DNA from: Verrucosispora sp. WMMD573 | GTDB taxonomy: Bacteria > Actinomycetota > Actinomycetes > Mycobacteriales > Micromonosporaceae | Length of the DNA: 64,000 nt | NCBI RefSeq assembly: GCF_027497175.1 | Contig: NZ_CP114901.1 | Location: forward strand, 6,324,001-6,388,000 | Direction of reading: 5' to 3' | Shown here: in pieces, positions 43,776 through 52,703 of the stretch | Numbering within the stretch: the first letter of the stretch is position 1 | Layout: every line of letters begins with the position of its first letter | Translations under genes and position numbers: made by a program | The notes under the pieces: generated by a model | What the model was told of the DNA's origin: nothing | The model's database searches: none | The model's input: only the letters and a program-made list of their open reading frames with translations

Positions 43776-45160
43776 CGTCCCTCCACTCCGGCCAGTTCCA
43801 GCAGCAGCCCCTTCACCTCCGTGGCCGCTATCCGGTCCCGGGCCACCGACGCGTCGGAGCAGAGCAGCACCGGCCCGTCGGCCGGATCGGCGGGCAGCCG
43901 TCCGTGTGAGCCCCGGACCGCCCGCGCGCCGGCATCCAACCCGACCACGTTCATCAGGTACCGCATGCCGAGCTTCTTGCGGGCCAGCGCGACCCCGGCG
44001 CGGCGCTTCGCCGCGCCCGGCGCGGCCGGGTCGAAGAACAGCTCCGCCGGGTCGTACCCGGGCTTACGGTGGATCTCCACCAGCCGGGCGAAGTCGGGCG
44101 CACCCGCGTCGTCCAGCCAGTAGTAGTACGTGAACCAGGCGTCCGGCTCGGCCACCAGCACCAGCTCACCGGCGCGTGCATGGTCCAACCCGTGTGCCGC
44201 CTTGCCGTCGGCGTCGAGCACCTCGGCCACCCCGGGCAGGCCGGCGCAGAGCTTCATCACCGCCGGCACGTCGGCCGGGTCGCGCACGTACACGTGCGCG
44301 ACCTGGTGGTCGGCCACCGCGAAGGCGCGAGAGGTCCACGGGTCGAGGTACTCCATGCCCGCCTGGGTGTGCACCCGGAGCAGCCCCTCGGCGCGCAGCA
44401 ACCGGTTCACGTCCACCGGACGGGACACCTCGGTGATGCCGTACTCCGACAGCACCACCACGGTCGCGTCGCGGGCCTGCGCGGCGTCCAGCAGCGGCGC
44501 GAGCACGCCGTCGAGTTCCGCCGCCGCGGCGGCGGACCGGGGCGACGACGGGCCGAACCGTTGCAGGTCGTAGTCCAGGTGCGGCACGTAGACCAGGGTC
44601 AGGTCGGGCGACGACTCGGCGAGGATCTGCTCGGCCGCCCGGCAGATCCAACGGGACGACGGCAGGCCCGCACCCGGTCCCCAGTAGGTGAACAGCGGGA
44701 AGGTGCCGAGCCGGTCGGTGAGCGCGTCGTGCAGTTGCGGCGGATCCGTGTAGCAGTCCGGCTCCTTGCGACCGTCGGCGTAGTAGACAGGTCGGGGTGT
44801 GACCGTCCAGTTCACGTCCGCGCCCATCGCGTACCACCAGCAGACGTTCGCCACCGTGTAGCCGGGCCGGGCGCGGCGCGCGGCCTGCCACAGCTTCTCC
44901 CCGCCGACAAGCGCGTTGTGCTGCCGCCAGAGCAGCACCTCGCCGAGATCCCGGAAGTACCAGCCGTTGCCGACGATGCCGTGTTCCACGGGTAGCGCGC
45001 CGGTGAGGAAGGTCGACTGCACCGAGCAGGTCACCGCCGGCAGCACGGTGCCCAACTCGGCGCGGAACCCGGTGTCGGCGACCGCACGCAGCCGGGGCAT
45101 GTGCGCCAGCAACCGAGGCGTCAACCCCACCACGTCGAGCACCACCAGTTGCCTGCTCAT
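43772..45160 (-). CDS. eboF: EboF-like nucleotide pyrophosphatase/phosphodiesterase
   Basis: The 462-residue protein of the alkaline phosphatase superfamily starts VVLDVVGLTPRLLAHMP, with a probable metal/nucleophile region CSVQSTFLTGALPVEHGI. Further sites are YVPHLDYDLQRFG and VVVLSEYGI. No signal peptide. In ebo clusters EboF is this type of phosphodiesterase. Its ATG overlaps the EboE stop (ATGA). Confidence 0.85.
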   Translation of the reverse strand: MSRQLVVLDVVGLTPRLLAHMPRLRAVADTGFRAELGTVLPAVTCSVQSTFLTGALPVEHGIVGNGWYFRDLGEVLLWRQHNALVGGEKLWQAARRARPGYTVANVCWWYAMGADVNWTVTPRPVYYADGRKEPDCYTDPPQLHDALTDRLGTFPLFTYWGPGAGLPSSRWICRAAEQILAESSPDLTLVYVPHLDYDLQRFGPSSPRSAAAAAELDGVLAPLLDAAQARDATVVVLSEYGITEVSRPVDVNRLLRAEGLLRVHTQAGMEYLDPWTSRAFAVADHQVAHVYVRDPADVPAVMKLCAGLPGVAEVLDADGKAAHGLDHARAGELVLVAEPDAWFTYYYWLDDAGAPDFARLVEIHRKPGYDPAELFFDPAAPGAAKRRAGVALARKKLGMRYLMNVVGLDAGARAVRGSHGRLPADPADGPVLLCSDASVARDRIAATEVKGLLLELAGVEGR

Positions 45161-46392
45161 GCTGTCACCGCCTCAGCTAACGGGGTCAGCCCGAGGGCGA
45201 CCAGCTCGTCCCGGGTGAAGGCCAGTTCGTCCGCGATTCCGGCGGCCAGCTCCGCGTCGGTGCGCGGGCGCCGTGCGGCCGGCAGCACCCCCCAGGTGTA
45301 CGTCTCGACGTCGAGGTGGTCGCAGCCGGCATCCGCACCGGCGAAGAGCGCGGTCAGCGCGGCGCGCAGCACCGGCAGGGTCGAGCCCAGCGGTGGTTCG
45401 GGTGGGGCGTGCAGTGGCACGTGGTAGTGCACCCGCCATGGCCCGGGCAGCGCGGCGTCCAGAGCGACGTCGAGATCGTCGGCCGCCCAGCTCGGATCCG
45501 CCGGATCGGCAGCCCGCGGCCCACCGGCCGGCGCGGTGGCGGTGGTCGGCGCGGTGGCGGTGGCGCAGCCGGCGGTGCGGGTCTGGTGCAGGAAACGCGG
45601 CTCGACCCAGCGGCGCAGGGCGGCGGCGTCGGCGGCCGGGTCGGCCGCCTCCAGCGCGGCGGACACCTGCACCTTGACCACCGGCAGGCCGGCGACGGCC
45701 AGCCGCTCCAGGGCGGCGGCGGGCTCCTCCCAGGCGCAGGCGAGGTGGGCCAGATCCAGGCAGATTCCGAGCCGATCGGTGTCCATTCCGGACAGGGCGG
45801 CGACCGCCTGCGGGGTGCTCTCCACCACGCAGCCGGGCTCCGGCTCGAAACCGACCCGCACCGGCCGGCCGGTCTCCCGCTCGACGGCGGCGAGTCCGCT
45901 GGCGAGCTGGTCGAGTCGGCGACGGGCGGCGTCCGCGTGGCTGCGGTCCCACGGCGTGCGCCAGGCCAGTGGCAGGGTGGAGACCGAGCCACGGGCGGCG
46001 TCGTCGGGCAGCAGGTCGGCCAAGACCCGGGCCAGGTCGAGGGTGTACCCGAGCCGCTCGTGCGTGGTCCAGTCCGGCCGGTACACCGCGCCCTTGACCA
46101 CCGGCGCCTGGAAGGCCGCGTACGGGAAGCCGTTGAGGGTGACCACCTCCAGCCCGCGTACGGTCAGCTCGGTGCGCAACCGGCGACGGGCGGCCGGGTC
46201 GGCGGCCAGTTCGGCGGCCACCGGGGCGGCCAGCCACAGGCCCAGCCCGAGCGGATCGGCACCGAGCGTCTCGCGGACCGGCACCGCGTAGGTGTCGAGT
46301 TGGGCGACGATGCCGGCGAGGTCCTCGGCGGGGTGCACGTTTGTGCAGTAACCGAGGTGGACGGTGCGCCCACCGGCGTGCCGCAGCCGCAT
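45157..46392 (-). CDS. eboE: EboE-like xylose-isomerase-type TIM barrel
   Basis: The 411-residue protein starts VHLGYCTNVHPAEDL, the typical EboE opening. It continues with TLNGFPYAAFQAPVVKGAVY, FEPEPGCVVESTPQAV and DHLDVETYTWGVLP. EboE is described as a metabolite traffic protein with an isomerase fold. An alanine/threonine/proline-rich insert near residue 275 looks like lineage-specific expansion. It overlaps EboB by one base and EboF by four. Confidence 0.88.
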   Translation of the reverse strand: MRLRHAGGRTVHLGYCTNVHPAEDLAGIVAQLDTYAVPVRETLGADPLGLGLWLAAPVAAELAADPAARRRLRTELTVRGLEVVTLNGFPYAAFQAPVVKGAVYRPDWTTHERLGYTLDLARVLADLLPDDAARGSVSTLPLAWRTPWDRSHADAARRRLDQLASGLAAVERETGRPVRVGFEPEPGCVVESTPQAVAALSGMDTDRLGICLDLAHLACAWEEPAAALERLAVAGLPVVKVQVSAALEAADPAADAAALRRWVEPRFLHQTRTAGCATATAPTTATAPAGGPRAADPADPSWAADDLDVALDAALPGPWRVHYHVPLHAPPEPPLGSTLPVLRAALTALFAGADAGCDHLDVETYTWGVLPAARRPRTDAELAAGIADELAFTRDELVALGLTPLAEAVTA

Positions 46393-47243
46393 CAGCTGCC
46401 GCCGCGCAGGATCGAGTTGCCGGCGAAGGTCGGCTCGGCAAGGTCGTCGTCGGACAGGTCGAGCCGCCCGGACTGCCCGTAGAACTCGACAGGATTACGC
46501 CACAGCACCCGGTCGACGTCGTCGTCGGTGAAACCGGCGAGCAGCATCGCCTCGCCGGTGGCCCGGGTGAGCAGCGGGTCGGAGCGTCCCCAGTCGGCGG
46601 CCGAGTTGACAAGCATCCGTTCGGTCCCGTACGCCCTGAGCAGCTCGACCATTCGCGGCGGCGACATCTTGGTGTCCGGATAGATGGAGAAGCCGAGCCA
46701 GCAGCCGGTGTCCCGGACCAGTTTCACTGTCGTCTCGTTGAGGTGGTCGAGCACCACCCGCTGCGGCGCGATGCCGGACTCGGCGACCACGGCCAGGCTG
46801 CGTTCGACACCCCGGGCCTTGTCCCGGTGCGGAGTGTGCACCATCGCCGGCAGGTCGTGCGCCACGGCCAGGGCGAGCTGGGCGGCGAAGGCGTCGTCCT
46901 CCTCGGGGGTCATCGAGTCGTACCCGATCTCGCCGACCGCCACCACGCCGTCCTTCTCCAGGTAGCGGGGCAGTTCGTCGAGCACCGGCCGGCAACGCCT
47001 GTCGTTGGCCTCCTTCGGGTTGAGCGCGATCGTGGCGTGATGACGGATGCCGAACTGCCCGGCCCGGAACGGTTCCCACCCGATTAACGAGTCGAAGTAG
47101 TCGGTGAACGAGCCGACGTTGGTGCGCGGCTGGCCCAGCCAGAACGCCGGCTCCACCACCGCCCGGACGCCGGCGGCGGCCATCCGCTCGTAGTCGTCGG
47201 TGGTCCGCGACGTCATGTGGATGTGCGGGTCGAAGATCCGCAT
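46392..47243 (-). CDS. eboB: EboB-like TatD-family metal-dependent hydrolase
   Basis: The 283-residue TIM barrel starts MRIFDPHIHMTSRTTDDYER, with a DPHIH metal motif. It also has GEIGYDSMTPEED, VHTPHRDKARGVE, LDHLNE and NSAADWGRSDPL. The ATG at 47243 has GGGAGG upstream, and a longer frame overlaps the EboA gene. This is the standard EboB type. Confidence 0.9.
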   Translation of the reverse strand: MRIFDPHIHMTSRTTDDYERMAAAGVRAVVEPAFWLGQPRTNVGSFTDYFDSLIGWEPFRAGQFGIRHHATIALNPKEANDRRCRPVLDELPRYLEKDGVVAVGEIGYDSMTPEEDDAFAAQLALAVAHDLPAMVHTPHRDKARGVERSLAVVAESGIAPQRVVLDHLNETTVKLVRDTGCWLGFSIYPDTKMSPPRMVELLRAYGTERMLVNSAADWGRSDPLLTRATGEAMLLAGFTDDDVDRVLWRNPVEFYGQSGRLDLSDDDLAEPTFAGNSILRGGS

Positions 47244-47860
47244 CACACCTCCCTGGGCTGGGGCTGGCTGGCGGCGGTGAGCCGATCCAGCAGTTCGGTG
47301 GCGTCGGCGGGCATGCTCCGACCGGCGGCCCGGCGCTCGGCGGCCAGCGCGGCGAGCATCTGCGCCAGTTCCCCGTCGGCGCGGGCGTCGAGGTCGGCCA
47401 CCACCCCCAGCGACACGTCGGTGAAAACGCACTTGAGCACCGCCTGCCGCCAGGCCGACGGGTCGAGGTGGCGGGCGTACGGGCCGAGGGCCGCGGCCAC
47501 CAACCGGGTGTCGTTGGTGCGGATCGCATCGTGCAGCAGCGGCACTCCGGCCGCGCCGATCGGCAACAACGGCAGCGCCTTGAGCACGGCCCGCTTCTCG
47601 GCGGCGTCCCCGGTGCGGTAGAGCGTCTCGGCCTGCTCGGCGTGGTCGGCGGGCAGGCTGGCCAGCAGCAGGGCCCGGGCGGCCTCGTCGGCGGTCCAAC
47701 CGGGCAGGTCGGGCAGGTCGTGTCGGCCGCAGCGACGGCCGGCCGCCGGGAAGAACCGCGCGATGGCGGTGGGTTCGGCCGCGACGCGGTCCAGGGCCGT
47801 GGCCAACCAGTCCGGATCGGGTACGCCCCGCAGGGCCGCCCGCAGCTCGTCCACTGTCAT
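47243..47860 (-). CDS. eboA: EboA-like helical protein
   Basis: The 205-residue protein starts MTVDELRAALRGVPDPDWLA, with a GGGAGGAG ribosome site. It is all-helical, with LLHDAIRTNDTRLVAAALGP and LKCVFTDVSLGVV, which matches EboA. EboA has no known enzymatic activity. It overlaps the EboB start by one base. It is separated from the upstream isomerase gene by 70 bp holding an inverted-repeat element. Confidence 0.85.
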   Translation of the reverse strand: MTVDELRAALRGVPDPDWLATALDRVAAEPTAIARFFPAAGRRCGRHDLPDLPGWTADEAARALLLASLPADHAEQAETLYRTGDAAEKRAVLKALPLLPIGAAGVPLLHDAIRTNDTRLVAAALGPYARHLDPSAWRQAVLKCVFTDVSLGVVADLDARADGELAQMLAALAAERRAAGRSMPADATELLDRLTAASQPQPREV

Positions 47861-47917
47861 CGCGTCTCCTCCCTCGTCCGCCGCCGTCGACGGCCGTGGC
47901 GGTGGTACCGCGTGCGT

Positions 47918-48000
47918 CCTTTGCTCTGCTTCACTCCACGCGTCGGTGGTTGTCCGGATAGCGGACGCCTGGTGGTGCGCCGGTTGAAGCAGAGCAAAGG
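47918..48000. repeat. 83-bp inverted-repeat element within the ebo operon
   Basis: Perfect 16-bp ends CCTTTGCTCTGCTTCA / TGAAGCAGAGCAAAGG enclose 51 bases that contain their own small dyad (GTCCG-GATAG-CGGAC). It overlaps the last codons of the minus-strand isomerase gene. I recall similar ends elsewhere in Micromonospora, but that is unverified. It may be a miniature mobile or palindromic repeat. Confidence 0.65.
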
Positions 48001-48857
48001 GTGTGCCGCGCGGCGGCGTTGCGCAGGAAATCCAGCGAGCGGGCGGCGACGGTGGGAGCGGCGTGCGAGTGCCGGGGCAACTCGACCGCCACCAGGCCCC
48101 GGTAGCCGATCTCGCGCAGCGCGGCCAGCACCGGCGGAAAGTCGATCTCGCCGGCACCGAACTCCAGGTGCTCGTGCACCCCCCGCCGCATGTCGTCGAT
48201 CTGCACGTTCACCAGGTGTGCGGCGATGTCACGGACGCAGTCGGGCACCGCCTGCGGCTCCAGGCAACGGCAGTGTCCGATGTCGAGAGTGATGCCGAGG
48301 CGGGCGGGCGAGCCGAGGGCGGTGTGCAGGCGACGCCAGTCGGCGATGTCCTCGACAAGCATCCCCGGTTCCGGCTCGAAGCCCAGCGTCACCCCGACGG
48401 CCTCGGCCGCCTCGATCACGGTGGCGCAGCCGGCGACCAGGCGGTCCCAGGCCACCGCCGGGGTGACCGTGCCCGGCCGGACACCGGCCCAGAACGAGAC
48501 CGCCTCGGCGCCGAGATCCGCGCCGATGGCCACCGCCCGGCGCAGGAACTCGATCCGGAGCGCGGGGTCGTCGTGCAGCAGCGTCGGGGCGTGCTTGTGC
48601 CAGGGGTCGAGCAGGAACCGCGCGCCGGTCTCGATCACCAGGCCGAGGCCGAGTTCGGCGAGCCGGCGAGCGACGGCGTCGACGCGCCCCGCCAGCCCGG
48701 GCGCGAACGGGTCGAGGTGGTCGTGGTCCAGGGTGAGGGCGACACCTGCGTAACCGAGATCGGCGATGACCGCGAGCGCGTCGTCGAGGCGGTGGTTGGC
48801 GAAGCCGTTGGTTCCGTACCCGAAGCGCAGTCCGTCGGGGGCGGTGGCGGCCGTCAT
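47931..48857 (-). CDS. Sugar phosphate isomerase/epimerase, second TIM barrel of the ebo-type operon
   Basis: The 308-residue protein starts LRFGYGTNGFANHRLDDALA. Metal ligands are probable in FEPEPGML, TLDIGHCRC, VQIDDMRRGVHEH and VAVELPRHSH. In this lineage it sits inside the ebo operon, overlapping the UbiA gene by four bases. The last 24 or so residues after FLRNAAA are encoded by an inverted-repeat element and look foreign. It probably acts on a cyclitol or sugar; inference. Confidence 0.87.
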   Translation of the reverse strand: MTAATAPDGLRFGYGTNGFANHRLDDALAVIADLGYAGVALTLDHDHLDPFAPGLAGRVDAVARRLAELGLGLVIETGARFLLDPWHKHAPTLLHDDPALRIEFLRRAVAIGADLGAEAVSFWAGVRPGTVTPAVAWDRLVAGCATVIEAAEAVGVTLGFEPEPGMLVEDIADWRRLHTALGSPARLGITLDIGHCRCLEPQAVPDCVRDIAAHLVNVQIDDMRRGVHEHLEFGAGEIDFPPVLAALREIGYRGLVAVELPRHSHAAPTVAARSLDFLRNAAARHTLCSASTGAPPGVRYPDNHRRVE

Positions 48858-49831
48858 GTCGGTGAGACCTTCCGGGCCAGCCGCCGGCCCAACGGCGCGG
48901 CCGCCGCCACCGCCAGTCCGAGCAGACCGGACCCGACGCGGGCGGTCAGCGCCCCCTGCAACGCGGGCAGGCCGGTGATACCGGCGCCCACCGCCGCACG
49001 GACCCGCGCGGCGGTCGGCTCGGCCGCCACCCGGGCCTGCGCGGTGCCGTAGCGGGTGGCGTACCAGCCGGCGAGGACGGCGGGCAGCGCCGCCGCCGCG
49101 CTGCCGAGGGCACGCCGACCGTGCCCGACGTCGCCGGCTCGCCGACCGTCGGTGCGGACGACAGGTGCGCGCCGGCCGGACTCCCCCGGGCCACCGGTCC
49201 GGATGGCGCTCGTGGTGAGCGGCCGGCCGGGCGGCAGCGCGGCGCTCGCCGCGATCAGGGCGGTGCCGGCGAGGGTACGCAGCGGCAGGGCGCGGTCGGT
49301 GCCGCTGACCTCCCGACGGGACAACGCGGTGACGGTCCAGGTGTGCACGGCGACGGTGACCGCGGCCGGCAACGCCCGCGCCGTCCGGCCTCCGGCGGCA
49401 CCGAGTAGCACGTCCAGCCCTCGGCAGGTGGCCATCATGGCGGGGCCGGCGGCGGTGTTCTTGGCCGCCAGGTCGTACCCCCAGACGGCGGCGGCGAGCG
49501 GCAACGCCACGGCGGTGGCCCGCCGGCCGCCGGCTGCGGCGGCGAGCCCGACGCCGGCCACGGTGAGACCGGCGGCGAGGCCGACCGCGAGGCCGGGACC
49601 GACCCGGCCGCTCGGTATCGGCCGCTCGGGGCGTTCCACGGCGTCCAGCTCGCGGTCGGCCCAGTCGTTGGCGGCCATGCCGGCCCAGTACAGCAGCACC
49701 GACGCGGCGGCGAGGGCGGGGGTACGCGGACCGAGGCTGCCCGCCGCGGCGGCACCGGCGATCACGTCCCCGGGTACCGAGAGCGCGGCCGGGGCGCGGA
49801 CCAGCTCGGCCAGGTCAGCCACGCGCGGCAT
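48854..49831 (-). CDS. eboC: EboC-like UbiA-family prenyltransferase
   Basis: The 325-residue membrane protein has about eight segments and the UbiA first motif NDWADRELDAVERPERPIPSG. YDLAAKNTAAG and MMATCRGLDVLLGA follow in the second motif region; the DxxxD second motif is weak, as is usual in EboC. A charged segment near 230-255 may be an insert. It overlaps the upstream synthase gene by 17 bases. Confidence 0.88.
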   Translation of the reverse strand: MPRVADLAELVRAPAALSVPGDVIAGAAAAGSLGPRTPALAAASVLLYWAGMAANDWADRELDAVERPERPIPSGRVGPGLAVGLAAGLTVAGVGLAAAAGGRRATAVALPLAAAVWGYDLAAKNTAAGPAMMATCRGLDVLLGAAGGRTARALPAAVTVAVHTWTVTALSRREVSGTDRALPLRTLAGTALIAASAALPPGRPLTTSAIRTGGPGESGRRAPVVRTDGRRAGDVGHGRRALGSAAAALPAVLAGWYATRYGTAQARVAAEPTAARVRAAVGAGITGLPALQGALTARVGSGLLGLAVAAAAPLGRRLARKVSPT

Positions 49832-50975
49832 CGGTGTCTCCGGCGTCCAGGCTGCCCGCGAAGACGCACAGCCGGGACCACTGGTCGGCCAGCGAGTGGG
49901 TCGCGGTGCCCAGCGGATCCTTGAAGAAGAAGGCCAGGTCGGTAAGCGCTCCGGTGTGGCCGGCGGCGTGCGCGGCGGCGGTGAGCCGGGCCAGGTCGAG
50001 CACGAGCGGGGCGGCCAGCGCCGAGTCGCAGCCGTGCCAGGTGAACTCCAGCCGCATTCCGGTACCCAGGAATCCCGCGAAGGTGATCAGATCCCAGGCG
50101 GTCTTGAAGTCACCGAGTTCCTCGACGTACCCGATCCGGGTGTCGCCCTGCGGCAGGTAGCCGAGCGTCTCCCCGAGCACCCGTTGCTTGCTGCGCACCT
50201 TCGCGGCGTTGGCGTCGGGATCGGCCAGGGTCGCGCCGTCGCCGCCGCCGAGCAGGTTGAGCCCGGACCAGGACCGGACGGTGAGGTGACGCATCGCGAA
50301 CATCGGGGCGAGCACCGACTTGAGCAGGGTTTCCCCGGTCTTGCCGTCGTGGCCGGCGTACGGCACGCCGTGGCGGTCGGCAAGCGCGGTAAGCGCCGGC
50401 AGCCGCAGGCCGGTCGACGGGGTGAAGTCGACGTACGGACAGCCCGCCGCGACGGCCGCGTACGCGTAGAGCGAGCTGGGCGGCAGCACCTCGCCAGGGC
50501 CGGCGAGGGCGGCCCGCAGCGCGTCCGGGTCGGCGTGCCCGGGATGCGGGCGGGGCGCCGGTTCGGTCGCGGCGACGTTCACCACCACCACCCGGGCCAG
50601 CTCGTGTCGCTGTCGGAAGGCGGTGAGATCCCGGACCAGCGCGGCGGCCCGGTCGGCCTGTGTCCCGGCGGTGGGCGCGGGGCGTAGTTCCCGTTCCACG
50701 GCGGCCAGTTCCTCGGGCAGCGCGGCGACCAGTCGGGCCGGCAGCACACCCGCGGCGGCGAGTTCCTCGGCGCGTTTGGCGATCGGCGTGGCGACCACGT
50801 CGTGGCCACCAAAGACCAGGTCGGCGAAGCCCGGCAGGGCGGCGCTGTTGACCCCGGTCAGTTCGGTGACGCAGCCGGTCGGCCCGGTCAAGCCGGCACG
50901 CAGCGCGAGCGCCCCGACGATGCTTGTGGTCGCGACCGAGCCACGCGCCCCCACCAGCCAGACACCTGTACGCAT
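49815..50975 (-). CDS. myo-Inositol-1-phosphate synthase family protein
   Basis: The 386-residue protein starts MRTGVWLVGARGSVATTSIV, an NAD-binding loop. It shows YVDFTPSTGLRLPALTALAD, AGHDGKTGETLLKSVLAPMF, LNLLGGGDGATLADPDANAA and the catalytic-region lysines typical of MIPS. The enzyme normally cyclises glucose 6-phosphate by internal NAD redox and aldol chemistry. The ATG at 50975 has GGAAGGAG six bases upstream. It is the first gene of the operon, upstream of EboC, and a good candidate to replace EboD, another NAD-dependent cyclase. It may be a paralog rather than the housekeeping MIPS. Confidence 0.9.
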   Translation of the reverse strand: MRTGVWLVGARGSVATTSIVGALALRAGLTGPTGCVTELTGVNSAALPGFADLVFGGHDVVATPIAKRAEELAAAGVLPARLVAALPEELAAVERELRPAPTAGTQADRAAALVRDLTAFRQRHELARVVVVNVAATEPAPRPHPGHADPDALRAALAGPGEVLPPSSLYAYAAVAAGCPYVDFTPSTGLRLPALTALADRHGVPYAGHDGKTGETLLKSVLAPMFAMRHLTVRSWSGLNLLGGGDGATLADPDANAAKVRSKQRVLGETLGYLPQGDTRIGYVEELGDFKTAWDLITFAGFLGTGMRLEFTWHGCDSALAAPLVLDLARLTAAAHAAGHTGALTDLAFFFKDPLGTATHSLADQWSRLCVFAGSLDAGDTDAARG

Positions 50976-51421
50976 AGCGCTCCTTCCGGTGTCCAGGAAA
51001 CCGACATGCATCAATTGAATCTTGATATCAGGAAAAAGCTGAAAAAGATACGGGTTAGGCCGATGCGCCCCGTCCGCCGCCCGCTCCGGTGAACACGCCG
51101 GCCGACGCCGAGGTCGGCGGCGACGACGTCGGGCCGGCGTACCGGTTGGGTCGGTCGGACGGGGCTGGCAGGCAGGGGCGGTCGGCGTCTCGCCCCTGCC
51201 TCCCCCGCATCCGGCCAGTCGGGACGACGGTGTCCCGATCGGACGGCTCATCGGACGCGGTCCGCCTGGCGGCGGGAGTCTCCAGGTGGACGGCAACGAA
51301 GTGGTCGATGGGCGGCGGCCCTCCGGTGCTGCCGGGGAATCCCGGTCCGGCCGCACCGGAGGAACCGCATTGCTCGTACCGCCGGTCGCCCGGGGCACGC
51401 CCTCCGGACCCGACCCGTACC
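50976..51421. other. Intergenic region with the ebo-operon promoter
   Basis: No supported gene. An unusually AT-rich stretch at 51007-51056 contains ATCAA-N7-TTGAT (51010-51026) and TGATATCA nearby, probably the promoter and operator of the MIPS-led operon. An 11-bp perfect hairpin AGGCAGGGGCG / CGCCCCTGCCT lies at 51170-51201. Confidence 0.5.
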
Positions 51422-51444
51422 GGCCACGGGGCGCAACCGTGGCC
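51422..51444. terminator. Terminator after the Gfo/Idh/MocA gene
   Basis: A perfect 8-bp stem GGCCACGG / CCGTGGCC with a 7-base loop, 29 bp after the minus-strand stop at 51474. The inverted repeat at 51170 may be a second one. Confidence 0.6.
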
Positions 51445-51473
51445 GGCCCTCGCCGGTCGGCTCCGGAGGTGGT

Positions 51474-52682
51474 TCAGGCGGCGACCGTCGCCATCGACGG
51501 CTCCACCGCGGCCCAGGAGGAGCCCAGTTCGGCCGAGCGGGTCACCGCGTCCAGCACCAGTTGCACCTGCAACGCATCGGCGAACGAGGGCGACGGGTCG
51601 ACGCCGGTCGCCACCGCCTCGATGAAGTCGCGCATCTGGTGGGTGAAGGAGTGTTCGTACCCGATGATGTGCCCCGGCGGCCACCAGGCCGACAGGTACG
51701 GGTGCTCGGCCTCGGTCACCAGTATCCGGTTGAAGCCCTGCTCGGCGGCGGGCCGGGTGGCGTCGAGGAACTCCAGTTCGTTGAGGCGTTCCAGATCGAA
51801 GGCGACGCTGCCCAGCGAGCCGTTGATCTCCACGCGGAGGGCGTTCTTGCGCCCGGTGGCGAACCGGGTCGCCTCGTACGTGGCAAGTGCCCCGCCGTCG
51901 AGGCGGGCCACGAAGATCGCCGCGTCGTCGACGGTGACCGGGCCGGTGGCGGCCCCGGCCCCGTCGGCCTGCGCCGCCAACCCGCTCGACTCGGCCGGCA
52001 ACGGCCGCTCCTTGACGAACGTCTCGGTCACCGCGCTGACCCCGCTGATCCGCTGTCCGGTGACGTACTGGGTCAGGTCGATGATGTGCGCACCGATGTC
52101 ACCCAGTGCACCGGAGCCCGACACCTCCTTGCGGAGCCGCCAGACCAGGGGGAACTGCGGGTCCACGATCCAGTCCTGCAGGTAGGCGGCCCGGACGTGC
52201 CGGATCTCGCCGAGCCGCCCGTCGGCGACGAGCTGACGCATCAGCGCCACCGCGGGCACCCGCCGGTAGTTGAAGCCACACATCGACCGGGCCCCGCCGG
52301 CCTGGGCGGTGGCCGCCGCGGCGGCCATCTCCCGGGCCTCGGCGACCGTGTTGGCCAACGGCTTCTCACACAGCACGTGCTTGCCCGCGGCCAGCGCGGC
52401 CAGCGCGATCTCGGCGTGGCTGTCACCCGGTGTGCAGATGTCGACCACGTCGATGTCCGGACGGTTCACCAGTTCCCGCCAGTCCGTGGTGTGCTCATCC
52501 CAGCCGAGCCGGTCGGCGGCCTCGGCCACCTTCGCGGAGTCCCGGCCGCAGATGAGCGCCATCCGGGCTCGCGCGGGCAGGTCGTACACCCGGTTCACGG
52601 TGCGCCACGCCTGCGAGTGCGCGGCCCCCATGAACGCGTAGCCGACCATGCCGACCCGCAGTTCGTTGTTTGTCGTGGACAA
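51474..52682 (-). CDS. Gfo/Idh/MocA family dehydrogenase
   Basis: The 402-residue protein starts at a TTG (52682) with GGGAGA seven bases upstream. Rossmann start ELRVGMVGYAFMGAAHSQAW and CTPGDSHAEIALAALAAGKH precede VLCEKPLANT, the signature of the family (EKP lysine). The GSGALGDIGAHIIDLTQYVTG motif carries the likely histidine. It oxidises sugars or inositols with NAD(P). It closes the operon with the sugar importer (21 bp after the binding protein). Confidence 0.92.
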   Translation of the reverse strand: MSTTNNELRVGMVGYAFMGAAHSQAWRTVNRVYDLPARARMALICGRDSAKVAEAADRLGWDEHTTDWRELVNRPDIDVVDICTPGDSHAEIALAALAAGKHVLCEKPLANTVAEAREMAAAAATAQAGGARSMCGFNYRRVPAVALMRQLVADGRLGEIRHVRAAYLQDWIVDPQFPLVWRLRKEVSGSGALGDIGAHIIDLTQYVTGQRISGVSAVTETFVKERPLPAESSGLAAQADGAGAATGPVTVDDAAIFVARLDGGALATYEATRFATGRKNALRVEINGSLGSVAFDLERLNELEFLDATRPAAEQGFNRILVTEAEHPYLSAWWPPGHIIGYEHSFTHQMRDFIEAVATGVDPSPSFADALQVQLVLDAVTRSAELGSSWAAVEPSMATVAA

Positions 52683-52703
52683 GGTGGGTCTCCCCCCGTT
52701 GTG

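Noticed and set aside
51055..51684. Frames on both strands between the ebo operon and the Gfo/Idh/MocA gene
   Set aside because: Composition is typical of non-coding GC-rich DNA, no domain and no ribosome site; hairpins lie inside.
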